Assembly (NCBI RefSeq): GCF_014643455.1
Contig: NZ_BMJM01000001.1
Span: 176,123 to 240,122 of the forward strand
Origin: Sandarakinorhabdus glacialis
GTDB taxonomy: Bacteria > Pseudomonadota > Alphaproteobacteria > Sphingomonadales > Sphingomonadaceae
Direction of reading: 5' to 3'
Length of the DNA stretch: 64,000 bases
Made by a program: the position numbers and the translations under genes. Under the pieces are notes generated by a model. The model was not told where the DNA came from. It searched no databases and worked only from the letters and a program-made list of their open reading frames with translations. Positions 26,236 to 34,515 of the stretch are shown piece after piece (position 1 is the first letter of the stretch; the number at the start of each line of letters is the position of its first letter).

Positions 26236-27456
26236 ATGATGCGGTTTTGGTGGATGGTTCTGGCGCTGGTGCTGGCGGGGTGCGCGACGCCGCGCGCCGA
26301 GGTTGCGAGGCCGGTGGTGCGGCCGCCGCTGATCCTGGTTTCGATCGACGGGATGCGGGCGGATTATCTGGCGCGGGGGGTGACGCCGAACCTGAAGGCG
26401 CTGGCGGCGCGCGGGGTCACCACCACGGCGATGCGGCCGAGCTTTCCGTCGGTGACGTTTCCCAACCATTACACGATCGTCACCGGCAAGCGGCCCGATC
26501 GCAACGGCATCGTCAACAACAGCATGGAGGACCCGGCGATTCCGGGGGTGCGGTTTTCGATGGGCAATCGCGATGCGGTGACCGACCGGCGCTGGTGGGA
26601 CCAGGCGGAACCGGTGTGGGTGACGGCGGAGAAGGCGGGTATCCGGACGGCGCCGATGTTCTGGCCGGGGTCGGAGGCGGCGGTGCACGGTGTCCGGCCG
26701 AGCGAATGGGCGGTGTTCGACAGCAAGCTGTCGGGGGATGCGCGGGTCGACAGATTGCTCGCCTCGATCGATGCGCCGATGCGGCCGGGGTTTTTGACGC
26801 TGTATCTCGAGACGGTCGACCATGAGGGGCATATGTTTGGGCCGGATGCGCCGGAGACGGTGCGCGCGGTGGCGGGAGTCGATGCCGAAATCGGGCGGTT
26901 GCTGGCGGGGCTGAAGGGGCGCGGCATCGAGGCGAACATCATCGTGCTGGCCGATCATGGCATGGCGGCGACGGGGCCGGAGCGGGTGATATTGCTCGAT
27001 GCGGTGGCGCCGGCGGCGAGTTTCCGGCTGGTGACCGGCGGCGCGGTGGCGGGGATCGCCGAGGTGCCGGGGCAGGAGGCGGCGCTGGCGGCGGGATTGT
27101 TGCGGCCGCATCCGCATATGCAGTGCTGGCGCAAGGGGGCGATTCCGGCGCGGCTGCACTACGGGGCAAATTCGCGGGTGCCGGCGATCGTCTGCATGGC
27201 CGAGGCGGGATGGTTGATCCTGGGGACCACGCCGAAGACGCCGGTGACGGTGGGCGGGATGCATGGCTATGACCCGGCGGCGCCCGAGATGGCGGCGATG
27301 TTCGTGGCGGCGGGGCCGGGGTTTCGCGAGGGGGTGACGGTGGGGGCATTCGATAATGTCGATGTTTATCCGGTGATGATGAAATTGCTGGGGGTTAAGG
27401 CTGTTGATGGGGATGGGGATGGGGGTGAGGAATTGGTGAAGGGGGCTTTGCGGTAG
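26236..27456 (+). CDS. Nucleotide pyrophosphatase/phosphodiesterase-type lipoprotein
   Basis: This 406-residue alkaline-phosphatase-superfamily enzyme of the NPP group has a lipoprotein signal (MVLALVLAGC). Metal site and nucleophile are visible: SIDGMRADYL near residue 37, PSFPSVTFPNHYTIVTG with the nucleophilic Thr near 74, TVDHEGHMFGP, LADHGM and GGMHGYDP. It probably cleaves phosphodiester or pyrophosphate bonds outside the cytoplasm. ATG 26236 or 26239 is the start; TTG 26233 is unnecessary. Confidence 0.9.
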   Translation: MMRFWWMVLALVLAGCATPRAEVARPVVRPPLILVSIDGMRADYLARGVTPNLKALAARGVTTTAMRPSFPSVTFPNHYTIVTGKRPDRNGIVNNSMEDPAIPGVRFSMGNRDAVTDRRWWDQAEPVWVTAEKAGIRTAPMFWPGSEAAVHGVRPSEWAVFDSKLSGDARVDRLLASIDAPMRPGFLTLYLETVDHEGHMFGPDAPETVRAVAGVDAEIGRLLAGLKGRGIEANIIVLADHGMAATGPERVILLDAVAPAASFRLVTGGAVAGIAEVPGQEAALAAGLLRPHPHMQCWRKGAIPARLHYGANSRVPAIVCMAEAGWLILGTTPKTPVTVGGMHGYDPAAPEMAAMFVAAGPGFREGVTVGAFDNVDVYPVMMKLLGVKAVDGDGDGGEELVKGALR

Positions 27457-27475
27457 CCAGGTCGTGGTGGGGCAG

Positions 27476-27541
27476 GGTCACCCACCCCCGGCCCCTCCGT
27501 TGACGCGAAGGCGTCGCCTGCGGCTGAAGAAGGGAGGGGGG
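27476..27541. repeat. Family B palindrome with nested loop module
   Basis: CACCCACCCCCGGCCCCTCC, then the 20-bp module GTTGACGCGAAGGCGTCGCC (27499-27518), TGCGGCTGAAG and AAGGGAGGGGGG. Compared with the simple copy at 2196-2236 the loop has been enlarged by the module. Confidence 0.7.
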
Positions 27542-27584
27542 AAGACAGGGAGACAGTAGCCGGGAACTTGGCTAGGGGCGGGGG

Positions 27585-28343
27585 ATGGAGATGCGGAACC
27601 AGACGGCGATCGTGACCGGGGGCGCCCGGCGGATCGGGGCGGCGATCGTGCGGGGGCTGGCGGCGGATGGCTGGCATGTGCTGATCCACTGCAACACGTC
27701 GCGCGAGGCGGCTGAGGCGTTGGCGGGCGAGATCGGCGGAGCGCGGGCGCGGGTGGTTGCGGCCGATCTTGTCGACGCCGATGCCGGCAGCCGAATCGTT
27801 GCGGCCGCGGCAGGAATGCCGCCGCTGCGGTTGCTGGTGAATTCGGCGTCGCGATTCGAATACGACCGGCTCGAGGATTTCGCGGTGGCGGATTTCGACC
27901 TGCACATGGCGGTCAATCTGCGGGCGCCGGCGCTGGTGACGCGGGCGTTTGCCGCGGCCGTGCCGGCGGATGAGACGTCCCTGGTGGTCAATCTGCTCGA
28001 CGCCAAGCTGGAGGGGCTCAATCCCGACTATTTCACCTATACGCTGAGCAAGATCGGGCTCGAGGGGCTGACCGAGCTGGTGGCACGGACCTATGCGCCG
28101 CGGTTGCGCTGTGTCGGCATCGCGCCGGCAGTGACGCTGGTCAGCGGGCCGCAGTCGCGTGACAATTTCGAGGCGGTGCACACGCTCAATCCGCTGCGGC
28201 GCGGGGTCGAGGTCGGCGAGATCGTCGCGGCCTTGCGCTTCATCATCGCGGCACCGACTTTCAATGCCCAGACGATCGTTCTGGATGGCGGGCAGCGGCT
28301 GTTGGGGCTGGCTCGCGACGTGGCTTTCATGGTGGAAAAATGA
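27585..28343 (+). CDS. SDR oxidoreductase, pteridine reductase-like (FolM type)
   Basis: This 252-residue short-chain dehydrogenase has the NADP(H) motif VTGGARRIGAA, where the Arg after the glycine motif is typical of pteridine reductases. It also has NSASRFEYDRLEDF and a YTLSKIGLEGLT active site with Tyr and Lys. The usual catalytic Ser position reads NLLDAKLEG. Its stop overlaps the folB start (ATGA), so a role in dihydrofolate or dihydromonapterin reduction is likely. The substrate is inferred from context. Confidence 0.82.
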   Translation: MEMRNQTAIVTGGARRIGAAIVRGLAADGWHVLIHCNTSREAAEALAGEIGGARARVVAADLVDADAGSRIVAAAAGMPPLRLLVNSASRFEYDRLEDFAVADFDLHMAVNLRAPALVTRAFAAAVPADETSLVVNLLDAKLEGLNPDYFTYTLSKIGLEGLTELVARTYAPRLRCVGIAPAVTLVSGPQSRDNFEAVHTLNPLRRGVEVGEIVAALRFIIAAPTFNAQTIVLDGGQRLLGLARDVAFMVEK

Positions 28344-28774
28344 CCGACGTTTCAGTGCCAGCTGTCGATTCACTCGTGCGTGAGCCCGTCCTGACCGGCA
28401 TGGTGCCAGCCGCGCTAACGCCGAAGACGCGCAAGATCATGCTCGAGGATTTCGACGTGCCGGTCGATATCGGCTTTCACGCCTTCGAGATCGGCACGCC
28501 GCAGCGGCTGCGGCTGAATATCGAAGTCTGGCTGTCGGCGGCGGCGTTTCCCGACACCGATACGGTGGCGCAGGCGTGGGATTATGACGTGCTGCGGACC
28601 TCGGTGCTCGTGCTGCTGGCCGGGCGCCGGTTCAATTTGCAGGAGACTGTCGCGCACGAGGTTTATGCGATGGTGGCGGCGCGGCACGGGGTGACCGGGG
28701 TGCGGGTATCGACGCGCAAGCCCGATATCTATGCCGATTGCGCTGCGGTGGGAGTCGAGATCAGCAGCTTTTGA
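28340..28774 (+). CDS. folB: Dihydroneopterin aldolase
   Basis: A 144-residue protein catalyses cleavage of dihydroneopterin in folate synthesis. The core starts at IMLEDFDVPVDIGFHAFE, and has the conserved DYDVLR, NLQETVAHEVYAMV and VRVSTRKPDIYADCAAVGVEI. About 30 residues precede the core. ATGA overlap with the reductase gene indicates coupling. In sphingomonads folB copies commonly carry such an N-terminal extension; ATG 28340 is the best start. Confidence 0.93.
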   Translation: MTDVSVPAVDSLVREPVLTGMVPAALTPKTRKIMLEDFDVPVDIGFHAFEIGTPQRLRLNIEVWLSAAAFPDTDTVAQAWDYDVLRTSVLVLLAGRRFNLQETVAHEVYAMVAARHGVTGVRVSTRKPDIYADCAAVGVEISSF

Positions 28775-28788
28775 GGTCTTTCGCCGCG

Positions 28789-28828
28789 AAGAAGAAACTG
28801 GGTCCCGGGTCAAGCCCGGGATGACAGG
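28789..28828. repeat. Family D hairpin repeat, copy 2
   Basis: This is a 40-base identical copy of 18873-18912 with stem TCCCGGG/CCCGGGA. It lies between the convergent folB and the hypothetical secreted protein gene, where it could mark both 3' ends. Confidence 0.75.
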
Positions 28829-28834
28829 ATAGGG

Positions 28835-29674
28835 TTAGCGCGTCCTTCCGCATGGCCCCAGGCTGGCGATGGCGGCGGCCCAGTCGGCGGCGAGGGCCGG
28901 ATCGCCGCCGCCGGCCTTGGCGGGCAGGGCATCGGGCAGGGTGCAGGCGAGGCGATAGCGCAGCAGCGTGTCGGGGCGGACGCTGGTCGCCGATTCGTCG
29001 ATGACATCGCCGCGGGCGACGGCGATGCGGCGGGGCTGGCCGGGGGCGGCGGTGACGACGAGCGTCAACGGGTTGCCATCGGCGGCGGAGAGGAAGAACT
29101 GGCTTTCGCTTTCGCCGGGGATAGTGCCGTCGGCGCGGAAGCCGTTGGAAACGCCGGTGATGACCGGGACGGCGCCGGAGCGCGCCTCGACCGCGATGGC
29201 GCGGACGCGGTCCTCGAGCGGCTGGCTCCAGTCCTGCTGGGCAATGGTGGACACGAGGCGGGTCTTGCCGTCGGCAGCCGGCGAAGCGACCCAGGCGAGG
29301 ATGCGGCGGCCTTTTGGCTTGGGGGCCTTGCCGCGGGCATCGAGGGGGGTGTCCCAGAGCCAGGTCAGCGCCGGCGGGACGCTGCCGGGGGCGACCAGCG
29401 CGGCATCGACGGCGGCGGTGACCAGCAATCGCGCGCGGCCGGGGGCGATTCCGGGGCTTTGCGAATCCGGGATTCGCTCGGCACGGGTGATGTTAGCGCG
29501 AACAATGACCGGTGCGGCGAGAGTGAGATCAGCGAGGTCGGTATAGCCGAGCGGAGCGGGGATCGGGGCCGGCGCGGTGGCCGGGGCGGCGGCGAACGGG
29601 GCTGCGAGCGCTATCAGGGCTGAAACGACCAATGCGGGGCTGATCGGGGATGAAGGACGCGGAAATCTGGCCAT
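28835..29674 (-). CDS. Hypothetical exported protein
   Basis: This 279-residue protein has an N-terminal hydrophobic segment (ALVVSALIALAAPFAAAP). An Ala/Pro linker is followed by a predicted beta-rich globular part with YTDLADLTLAAPVIVRANITRAERI, RILAWVASPAADGKTRLVSTI and DVIDESATSVRPDTLLRYRLAC. I do not recognise a named domain. It looks like a conserved periplasmic protein of sphingomonads. Start ATG 29674. It is divergent from tonB across a 315-base gap. Confidence 0.7.
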   Translation of the reverse strand: MARFPRPSSPISPALVVSALIALAAPFAAAPATAPAPIPAPLGYTDLADLTLAAPVIVRANITRAERIPDSQSPGIAPGRARLLVTAAVDAALVAPGSVPPALTWLWDTPLDARGKAPKPKGRRILAWVASPAADGKTRLVSTIAQQDWSQPLEDRVRAIAVEARSGAVPVITGVSNGFRADGTIPGESESQFFLSAADGNPLTLVVTAAPGQPRRIAVARGDVIDESATSVRPDTLLRYRLACTLPDALPAKAGGGDPALAADWAAAIASLGPCGRTR

Positions 29675-29989
29675 CGCAGTGGTTTACGCCAGCACGGCGC
29701 AGCCTGCAACGCCGGGTCCGGATGGCGAAAAGACAGCGAAAACCGGGAATTTTCTTTTCGTCACAACCACGTAACAATCTCGTCCTGGGATTGACGACAC
29801 GCAGACTGCAACAAAATCTTAATTGTCAAGTGGAGGCTATACCGCCCTTTTGATGCCACAAAGCGGTTGCGGCGCCGCCCGCGATGCGTTTAAGACGATT
29901 CACGGAGGGAGCGCCGACGGGTCATAGGGTAGGATTGGCCCCCGGCGTTCCGCACGAAAATTGCAATGTTTGGGAGTAATGCAGCGCTC
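29675..29989. other. Gene-free stretch upstream of tonB
   Basis: This 315-base gap is less GC-rich around 29750-29845. TTGACG at 29791-29796 and TATACC at 29838-29843 are promoter-like hexamers but not at standard spacing to one another, so I do not call a promoter. It must hold the divergent promoters for the hypothetical gene and the tonB operon. I see no clear iron-box palindrome. Confidence 0.5.
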
Positions 29990-30643
29990 ATGGCTTACGC
30001 TGATCAGGGGATGAGCAAAAACCGCATGGTTGCATTGGGCCTCGTTGGCCTTTTGCATGTCGGCCTCGGTTACGCTTTCATCACCGGCCTCGCACTAAAG
30101 GCCGTCAAGGCCATAGTGCAGCCGCTCGAAACGGTTAACGTCAAGGAAGAGGCTCCGCCGCCTGACGAACCGCCGCCGCCGCCGCCGGAAGAGATCGAGA
30201 TTCCGCCGTTCGTGCCGCCTCCGGAGGTTTCGGTCGCGCAGGAATCGGCACCGACGATCACCGTGCAGCAGCAAGTCCCGCAAGTCGCGCCGCCGGTGTT
30301 CACGCCGCCGGCACCGCCTGCTCCGCCTGCGCCTGTCGCCCTCGCCGCGCCGACGCCATCGACTCCAAAGGGTCGCGGCAACAGCATCAGCGAAGACGAT
30401 TATCCCGATGCTTCGCGGCGTGCCGAGGAGCAGGGCGTGACGCGGGTTTCCTATACGGTGACCGCCGATGGTCGCGCATCGGCCTGCCGGGTGACCGCCA
30501 CCAGCGGTTCGGCTCGCCTCGATGACGCAACGTGCAAGATCATCGAGCGGCGCTTCCGCTTCAACCCGGCCACCCGCGAGGGCAAGCCGGTCGAAGAAAC
30601 CAAGTCGCAGCCGGTTCGCTGGCAGTTGAAGGACGCACGTTGA
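29990..30643 (+). CDS. tonB: Energy transducer TonB
   Basis: This 217-residue inner-membrane-anchored protein passes proton-motive energy to outer-membrane receptors. It has one N-terminal transmembrane helix (MVALGLVGLLHVGLGYAFITG), then a long Pro-rich periplasmic spacer (KEEAPPPDEPPPPPPEE and later PPVFTPPAPPAPP). The C-terminal TonB domain includes GVTRVSYTVTADGRASACRV and LDDATCKIIERRFRFNPA. Start ATG 29990 (MAYADQGMS) matches sphingomonad TonBs; ATG 29966 is possible. exbB and two exbD genes follow. Codons here are the frequently used C-ending ones. Confidence 0.95.
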   Translation: MAYADQGMSKNRMVALGLVGLLHVGLGYAFITGLALKAVKAIVQPLETVNVKEEAPPPDEPPPPPPEEIEIPPFVPPPEVSVAQESAPTITVQQQVPQVAPPVFTPPAPPAPPAPVALAAPTPSTPKGRGNSISEDDYPDASRRAEEQGVTRVSYTVTADGRASACRVTATSGSARLDDATCKIIERRFRFNPATREGKPVEETKSQPVRWQLKDAR

Positions 30644-30740
30644 TACGGCCGACGGCGGGGTAATCGCGCCCCGTCACCGGACCATCGCCGCAATTACCAG
30701 CTACTCAACCGAACCGAACGAAAATCGAGGGAATACAACA

Positions 30741-31469
30741 ATGGAAACCGTCGCAGTCGAAAACCCCTATGGCCTGGCAGCCGCGCTCGAACAGGGCGGT
30801 ATCATCGCCCAGTCGGTGTTCGGTATCCTGGTCTTCATGTCGCTGGCTTCGTGGTACATCATCATCACCAAGTACATCGACCAGCGTAAGGTGCTGAACG
30901 AAGCCAAGGAACTCGAGAAGAAGTTCTGGACCGCACCGGACCTGAAGTCGGGTGCCGCCAAGCTCGACAAGAATTCGCCGTTCAAGCAGATCGTCGACGA
31001 CGGCCTGCGCGCTTCGGACCATCATGAAGGTCGCCTGACCGACAAGATCGACCAGCACGAATGGGTTTCGATGGCCCTCAACCGCTCGACCACGACGGTT
31101 TCGTCGAAGCTGCAGAGCGGCCTGTCGTTCCTGGCCTCGGTCGGTTCGACCTCGCCGTTCATCGGTCTGTTCGGTACCGTCGTCGGTATCTATCGCGCCC
31201 TGATCAACATCGGCCTTGCCGGCCAGGCATCGATCGATAAGGTCGCCGGCCCGGTTGGTGAAGCGCTCATCATGACCGCGCTCGGTCTCGCCGTCGCCGT
31301 TCCTGCCGTGCTCGGCTATAACTGGCTGATCCGCCGCAACAAGGACGTCACCGAGAAGCTCAACAACTTCTCGTCCGATGTTCATGGCGCGCTGGTTTCG
31401 GGTGCACGTGTTGCGGTTCCGACGGCCACGACCGCCGGTGTCGTCGCTCCGAAGCCTGTCGTTCGCTGA
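30741..31469 (+). CDS. exbB: MotA/TolQ/ExbB proton channel protein
   Basis: This 242-residue protein has three transmembrane helices: the first at LVFMSLASWYIIITKYI (near residue 30), then the conserved FLASVGSTSPFIGLFGTVVGIYRAL (in parts) with its pore-lining residues near 140. The last is MTALGLAVAVPAVLGYNWL near 180. With ExbD and TonB it forms the proton-driven motor. Codon use is strongly biased (CGC, CTG, GGT, AAG), pointing to high expression. ATG 30741 follows tonB by 97 bases. Confidence 0.97.
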   Translation: METVAVENPYGLAAALEQGGIIAQSVFGILVFMSLASWYIIITKYIDQRKVLNEAKELEKKFWTAPDLKSGAAKLDKNSPFKQIVDDGLRASDHHEGRLTDKIDQHEWVSMALNRSTTTVSSKLQSGLSFLASVGSTSPFIGLFGTVVGIYRALINIGLAGQASIDKVAGPVGEALIMTALGLAVAVPAVLGYNWLIRRNKDVTEKLNNFSSDVHGALVSGARVAVPTATTAGVVAPKPVVR

Positions 31470-31501
31470 GCGCTTTGAAGCTTAAAAGGGGCTTTTGACC
31501 C

Positions 31502-31975
31502 ATGTCGATGAACATCGGATCGCCGGAAGAAGACGGCAGCGAAAGCCCGATGACCGAGATCAACACGACGCCGCTCGTCGACGTCATGTTGGTTCTGCTC
31601 ATCATCTTTCTGATCACTGTCCCGGTCGTTATCCAGACGGTGGCGCTGAAGTTGCCCGAAGTCACCAACCTGCCGACGACGACCAAGCCCGAGAACGTGC
31701 TGATCTCGGTCGATGCCAATTGCGATACATACTGGGGGCAGACCCTGGTGGCGTCGAAATCGGAATTGCTCGATCGCAGCGTCGCGGCGCTGAAGGCCGA
31801 GATTGCCCGCCAAGAGGCGCTTGGCGGCAAGATCGAACTTCCCGAGGCGCATATCCGCGGCGACCGGAACATGGAGTACCGGTGTGTCGGCGGGGTGATC
31901 TATACCTTGCAGCGCGCCGGGTTCCTCAAGATCGGTTTCATCTCGAACCCGATCGCTGGTGAAGTGCAACGCTGA
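31502..31975 (+). CDS. exbD: Biopolymer transport protein ExbD, first copy
   Basis: A 157-residue single-span protein starting SMNIGSPEEDGSESPMTEINTTPLVDVMLVLL (in parts), with the essential membrane Asp in PLVDVML near residue 27. The periplasmic domain is longer than in the second copy and includes two Cys (NCDTYWG and YRCVGG) that could form a disulfide. It is 32 bases downstream of exbB and shares its codon bias. Confidence 0.96.
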   Translation: MSMNIGSPEEDGSESPMTEINTTPLVDVMLVLLIIFLITVPVVIQTVALKLPEVTNLPTTTKPENVLISVDANCDTYWGQTLVASKSELLDRSVAALKAEIARQEALGGKIELPEAHIRGDRNMEYRCVGGVIYTLQRAGFLKIGFISNPIAGEVQR

Positions 31976-31980
31976 TCATT

Positions 31981-32062
31981 GGGGCGGCGTTCGCGCCGCC
32001 CCAGCAGAATTTCGGCGGCGTTCGCGCCGCGCAGCAGGTTTAACGGCGGCGTTCGCGCCGCC
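31981..32062 (+). repeat. Three tandem GC hairpins between the exbD genes
   Basis: Three units spaced about 32 bases carry GGCGGCG TTCG CGCCGCC or a close variant: 31981-32002 (9-bp stem), 32014-32030 (6-bp stem) and 32045-32062 (7-bp stem). All share the TTCG loop. They fill the intercistronic gap and could stabilise or stagger the mRNA between the two exbD genes. Confidence 0.75.
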
Positions 32063-32115
32063 CCGGCAGGTTCAAGGGTGGCTAGCGCGCCGCCTGAATT
32101 TCAGGAGTAGTTGAT

Positions 32116-32535
32116 ATGTCGATGGCAGTGGGCGGCGGCGGCGACGATGCCCCGATGAACGACATGAACACGACGCCGCTGATCGACGTCATGCTCGTGT
32201 TGCTGATCATGTTCATCATCACCATTCCCCCGCAGACGCACGCGGTGAAGCTCGATCTTCCGGTCAATGCGAATACGCCGAGCAATGTCGATCCCGTCTT
32301 CAATCAGGTCGATATCGACTTTTTGTCGAACATCTACTGGAACAAGACCGAGGTCGACCTGCCGACGCTGCGTTCGTACATGAAGCAGGCTGCGGCCTTG
32401 CCGAGCGAGCCGGAACTTCGCCTGCGCCCCGAGGGCCTGGCCAAGTATGAAGTCGTCGACAAGGTGATGGCCGAGGCCCAGAAGGCCGGCATTACCAAGA
32501 TGGGTTTCGTCGGTAACGAAGCCTACGCGAACTAG
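32116..32535 (+). CDS. exbD: Biopolymer transport protein ExbD, second copy
   Basis: This 139-residue ExbD paralogue has APMNDMNTTPLIDVMLVLLIMFIIT (in parts), with the membrane Asp near residue 25 and a shorter periplasmic domain ending KAGITKMGFVGNEAYAN. Two ExbDs with one ExbB is common in this order. It has strong codon bias like its neighbours and is closed by an intrinsic terminator 16 bases after the stop. Confidence 0.96.
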   Translation: MSMAVGGGGDDAPMNDMNTTPLIDVMLVLLIMFIITIPPQTHAVKLDLPVNANTPSNVDPVFNQVDIDFLSNIYWNKTEVDLPTLRSYMKQAAALPSEPELRLRPEGLAKYEVVDKVMAEAQKAGITKMGFVGNEAYAN

Positions 32536-32551
32536 AGTTCGGATTTTCGAG

Positions 32552-32587
32552 ATCCGCGGTGGGGCATTGCTCCGCCGCGGATTTTTT
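32552..32587 (+). terminator. Rho-independent terminator of the tonB-exbBDD operon
   Basis: ATCCGCGGTGGGGC pairs with GCTCCGCCGCGGAT (two G-T pairs) around a short loop, followed by a run of T to 32587. Strong and correctly placed. Confidence 0.85.
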
Positions 32588-32688
32588 GCGTCTGGGGTTG
32601 GTGGCTTGATCGTATGCGGAGGCGTGTCGCCTGACTTGGAATGAGCAGGGAGTTCGGTGTTGATCGGCCGGTTGAGGTGTCGCCAGGG

Positions 32689-33204
32689 ATGACCGGCTAC
32701 GTGGCTCTTGTGCGGGCGGTGAATGTCGGGGGGACCGGCAAGCTGCCGATGGCGGTGTTGGCGGCGATGGGCGCAGCCGCCGGGTTCGCCGGGGTGCGGA
32801 CCTATATCGCCAGCGGTAACTTGGTGTTTTCGAGCGACCTCGATGCGGCGGCAGTGCAGGCGGCGCTTGCCGATCGACTGGCGGCTTATGCCGGGAGGCC
32901 GGTCGGGGTGCTGGTGCGGACGGCGGCGGAGATGGCTGCGGTCGTCGCGGGCAATCCTTTTCCCGACGTGGCGGGCAACCGGCTGATTATGGTGTTTGTC
33001 GACGGGCCGCTGGACGATGTGCTCGTCGGGGTGAGCGGGCAGGGGGGTGAGAGGATCGTGGTCGGGGAGCGCGCGATCTATGTCGCGTATGACGCGGGCA
33101 TGGGCAGTTCTAAGCTGAAGATACCCGGCGCCGGCGCGGGGACGGGGCGGAACATGAATAGTGTGCGCAAGCTGGCCGAGATGGCGGGAGCTGAAGTGGG
33201 GTGA
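32689..33204 (+). CDS. DUF1697 protein
   Basis: This 171-residue protein opens YVALVRAVNVGGTGKLPM and has VRTYIASGNLVFSS and SSKLKIPGAGAGTGRNMNSVRKLAEM (in parts). This is the standard DUF1697 pattern. Function is unknown. ATG 32689 matches the family N-terminus; ATG 32641 would add 16 unrelated residues. It is monocistronic, with a change to the GGG/CGG-rich codon use of most of the window. Confidence 0.9.
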   Translation: MTGYVALVRAVNVGGTGKLPMAVLAAMGAAAGFAGVRTYIASGNLVFSSDLDAAAVQAALADRLAAYAGRPVGVLVRTAAEMAAVVAGNPFPDVAGNRLIMVFVDGPLDDVLVGVSGQGGERIVVGERAIYVAYDAGMGSSKLKIPGAGAGTGRNMNSVRKLAEMAGAEVG

Positions 33205-33299
33205 GCTGGTGCGGGGTGGGCGGTGGACGCTGCCCTGAAGGTCAGGTGTTTTCCGGGGCGTTTCGGGTCTAGCCTGTGACCTTGTTTGGGGGACAGGTC

Positions 33300-34076
33300 A
33301 TGGCGGATCGGCAGGGACGCGTTGAGGGCAAGGTTGCGCTGGTGACCGGGGCGGCGATGGGGCTGGGGGCGGCGACGGCGCGGGCGCTGGCGGCGGAGGG
33401 GGCGGCGGTGCTGCTGACCGACTTGGATCCGGCGGTGGAGACGGTGGCGCTCGAGATTTCGGCAGAGGGGGGCCGGGCGGCGTTCGTGCTGCATGATGTG
33501 ACGGTCGAGGCGGAATGGGCGGCGGCGGTTGCGGCGGCGACGGCGCATTTCGGCGGGATCGATATTCTGGTGAACAATGCCGGGGTGTCGGGCGGGATGG
33601 GCGAATTGATGACGCAGAGCCTTGAGGACTGGCGGCGGATCATGGCGGTCAACCTGGATGGGGTGTTCCTGGGGATGCGTCACTGTGGGCCGGTGATGGC
33701 GGCCGGCGGGGGCGGGTCGGTGATCAACCTGTCGTCGATATTGGGGAAAGTGGGATTGGCTGGGGCGGCGGCTTATTGTGCGTCCAAAGGGGGCGTGTTG
33801 TTGTTGACCAAGGCGGCGGCGCTGGAGTGGGCCCCGCTGGGGATCCGGGTCAATTCGGTGCATCCGGGGTTTATCGAGACGCCGATGGTGGCGAATGCGA
33901 TTGCGGCTTCGGAGAATGGCAACGAGATGCGCGATGGGCTGGTGGCGGCGCATCCGCTGGGGCGGTTCGGGGTGCCGGGGGAGATTGCCGGGGCGGTGGT
34001 GTTCCTGGCTTCGGATGCGGCGAGTTTCATGACCGGGGCTGAGATGGTTGTGGATGGGGGGTATTTGGCGCGGTGA
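33300..34076 (+). CDS. SDR family oxidoreductase
   Basis: This 258-residue classical short-chain dehydrogenase has the cofactor motif VTGAAMGLGAATA near residue 13 and acidic LLTDLD, suggesting NAD(H). It also has NNAGVSGG, catalytic Ser in NLSSILG, YCASKGG with Tyr and Lys, and HPGFIETPM. Substrate unknown. ATG 33300 (MADRQGRVEG) is preferred to TTG 33276. Confidence 0.92.
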   Translation: MADRQGRVEGKVALVTGAAMGLGAATARALAAEGAAVLLTDLDPAVETVALEISAEGGRAAFVLHDVTVEAEWAAAVAAATAHFGGIDILVNNAGVSGGMGELMTQSLEDWRRIMAVNLDGVFLGMRHCGPVMAAGGGGSVINLSSILGKVGLAGAAAYCASKGGVLLLTKAAALEWAPLGIRVNSVHPGFIETPMVANAIAASENGNEMRDGLVAAHPLGRFGVPGEIAGAVVFLASDAASFMTGAEMVVDGGYLAR

Positions 34077-34077
34077 G

Positions 34078-34170
34078 GCCCCCTCACCCGGGCCGCGCAA
34101 GGGCGCGTCTCTCGACCTCTCCCGCGAGGGGAGAGGTGAAGCGATGCCCCATCCCGCGAGGGGAGAGGGT
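34078..34170. repeat. Family A repeat with duplicated right arm
   Basis: CCCCTCACCCGGGCCGCGC AAGG GCGC, then GACCTCTCCCGCGAGGGGAGAGG, and a second CATCCCGCGAGGGGAGAGGG at 34150-34169. It lies between the convergent SDR and DUF3072 genes. Confidence 0.65.
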
Positions 34171-34177
34171 TTACAGA

Positions 34178-34387
34178 TCAGTGGTTGATGCCGCGGCCGG
34201 TGGATTTCTGGAGTTCGTCGATGCGTTGGCTGGCTTCGGCCTTGGTGAGGGTTTCGTCGAATTCTTCGCCGGCTTCGTCCGAAAGGGTCTTGAGGTAGGA
34301 GGCCTGGGCACCGGTCATTTCCTCGTCACCGGTGGTCCAGGTGGAGGGGTCTTTTTCGGCGTTGGTGGGGGTGTCTTTGGTGGACAT
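34178..34387 (-). CDS. DUF3072 small protein
   Basis: This 69-residue hydrophilic protein contains the family block MTGAQASYLKTLSDEAGEEF then TLTKAEASQRIDELQ and ends in TGRGINH. Function unknown. Start ATG 34387. It is flanked on both sides by family A repeats. The repeat at 34455-34513 separates it from the ABC exporter gene, whose stop lies just beyond. Confidence 0.9.
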   Translation of the reverse strand: MSTKDTPTNAEKDPSTWTTGDEEMTGAQASYLKTLSDEAGEEFDETLTKAEASQRIDELQKSTGRGINH

Positions 34388-34454
34388 TTGCTTGGCTCCT
34401 GATGGGGTTGCGGAGGTAACGCGGGTGTTTTGGGTTTGTTCCCGGTGAAAGCAA

Positions 34455-34513
34455 ACCCCCTCACCCGGGCCGCGAAGGCGCGCCTCTCGACCTCTCCCGC
34501 GAGGGGAGAGGTG
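34455..34513. repeat. Family A intergenic repeat
   Basis: CCCCCTCACCCGGGCCGCG, AAGGCGCG, then GACCTCTCCCGCGAGGGGAGAGG. It is very close to the copy at 34078-34140, about 375 bases away in the same orientation, suggesting local spread. Confidence 0.65.
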
Positions 34514-34515
34514 AT

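Noticed and set aside
34078-34513. Repeats flanking the DUF3072 gene as ends of a mobile cassette
   Set aside because: The flanking copies belong to a family scattered at many gene ends; there are no target duplications or recombinase, so flanking is probably coincidental.
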